This document shows, piece by piece, positions 6,106 to 6,574 of a stretch of DNA of 6,574 nucleotides. Made by a program: the position numbers and the translations under genes. Source of the DNA: Candidatus Dadabacteria bacterium (GTDB lineage Bacteria; Desulfobacterota_D; UBA1144; Nemesobacterales; UBA2774); NCBI GenBank assembly GCA_020027805.1, contig JAHKKQ010000142.1:1-6574 (forward strand). Direction: 5' to 3'. Numbering within the stretch: position 1 is the stretch's first letter; each line of letters opens with the position of its first letter. The notes below the pieces were generated by a model that saw only the letters and a program-made list of their open reading frames with translations, did no database searches and was not told where the DNA came from.

Positions 6106-6559
6106 AGAGAAAAATATCGACACCGAAGTTAGGCGCCTCCTGCACCAGTCTCATCAGCTCGTCGTTCGTGGGAGGGGGCGGCATTTTCGTGTCGTCCTCG
6201 AGCAGGGTTCCCGCAGCGTGCATGAAACTATCGAACCCCGACGGGTTAGAGATCACGAGCATCTTCCCTATCGTATCGGATTCGTTCCTGAGCCAATGTT
6301 TCAAGCCCCTTGGCAGCAAGACAAAGTCGCCCGGCTCCGCGTTAAATTCGTTCTCTTCGAGAGAGAATCTGAAACGTCCTTCCACAATATAGAACGCGAT
6401 GTCTTCGTTCCTGTGTATGTGGGGCGGCGGGCCTATGTCCATGGGCGGTACGTTCGCTTCGAATATTGTATACGTCCCCCCCGTGTCCTCCCCGGTGGCG
6501 AGGTATGTATAGATCGATCCGACGACGGCTACAGATTTCTTTTTCTTTACATGATTCAT
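6098..6559 (-). CDS. Single-domain cupin protein, upstream tandem copy (B), with altered metal site
   Basis: This 153-residue protein is a paralogue of the cupin encoded immediately downstream. The first 28 residues are identical, and the rest are about 52% identical by hand alignment with no internal gap. Motif 1 keeps His47 and His49 (HIHRNEDIAF), but the ligand glutamate at position 54 is replaced by isoleucine, encoded by ATC. Motif 2, GDFVLLPRGLKHWLRN, keeps His88 and also Asn92, which copy A lacks. Metal binding is therefore three-ligand or lost, and the function may differ from copy A; possibilities are a different metal, a sensor, or a partner subunit. The start ATG at 6559 has GAGGT (6573-6569) upstream at the window edge, in the same context as copy A, so the operon probably continues upstream. 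It has no signal peptide and a hydrophobic C-terminus (DIFLLR). Confidence 0.83.
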   Translation of the reverse strand: MNHVKKKKSVAVVGSIYTYLATGEDTGGTYTIFEANVPPMDIGPPPHIHRNEDIAFYIVEGRFRFSLEENEFNAEPGDFVLLPRGLKHWLRNESDTIGKMLVISNPSGFDSFMHAAGTLLEDDTKMPPPPTNDELMRLVQEAPNFGVDIFLLR

Positions 6560-6574
6560 ATATGTTTTACCTCA
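6476..6574. repeat. 99-base direct repeat, copy 2 (5' end and leader of cupin B), reaching the window edge
   Basis: This is the second copy of the repeat at 6007-6105. It includes the ribosome-binding site of cupin B and, on the - strand, the bases TGAGGTAA upstream of it. In copy 1 these bases are the end of a cupin coding sequence (Leu-Arg-stop). Because the match is still perfect at base 6574, its true length is unknown and may extend into a further upstream paralogue. Confidence 0.95.

Overview
The window looks like chromosomal DNA from a Gram-negative, probably uncultured, bacterium. The evidence is an outer-membrane porin with a signal peptide and a C-terminal phenylalanine, a periplasmic binding protein, and a textbook sigma-54 (-24/-12) promoter. 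Coding DNA is moderately GC-rich, and it uses AGG for arginine and ATA for isoleucine heavily. That usage would fit a Desulfobacterota- or Dadabacteria-like lineage rather than an enteric one, but this placement is only a guess. I see no mobile element, CRISPR array, tRNA or rRNA gene.

Layout on the + strand: (1) the 3' part of a nitronate monooxygenase gene (1-938), whose last ~35-50 codons lose family similarity and run into AT-rich DNA; (2) a near-perfect sigma-54 promoter (940-956), followed by a three-gene ABC importer operon of the sulfonate/nitrate/taurine class: binding protein (994-2052), ATPase (2077-3132) and permease (3132-3893); (3) a 253-base gap holding an imperfect hairpin and a perfect TATAAT box; (4) a phosphate-selective-porin-type (OprO/OprP family) gene with an N-terminal coiled coil (4147-5550), ended by a strong intrinsic terminator (5595-5636). 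On the - strand, converging on that terminator, are two tandem cupin genes (6090-5635 and 6559-6098). Their first 84 coding bases and leaders are identical, while the remaining protein is only about half identical.

The most unusual item is the ATPase. Its first ~88 residues form a TusA-like sulfur-carrier domain with an intact CPxP motif, fused in frame to a complete SsuB/TauB-type ATPase. With the sigma-54 promoter, this suggests a nutrient-scavenging importer for an organosulfur or related anion whose activity may be tied to intracellular sulfur status. The porin could supply outer-membrane entry for the same or another anion, and the upstream flavoprotein is an oxidase of small nitro-organics. 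These functional links are inferred from gene order and domain content, not shown by the sequence.
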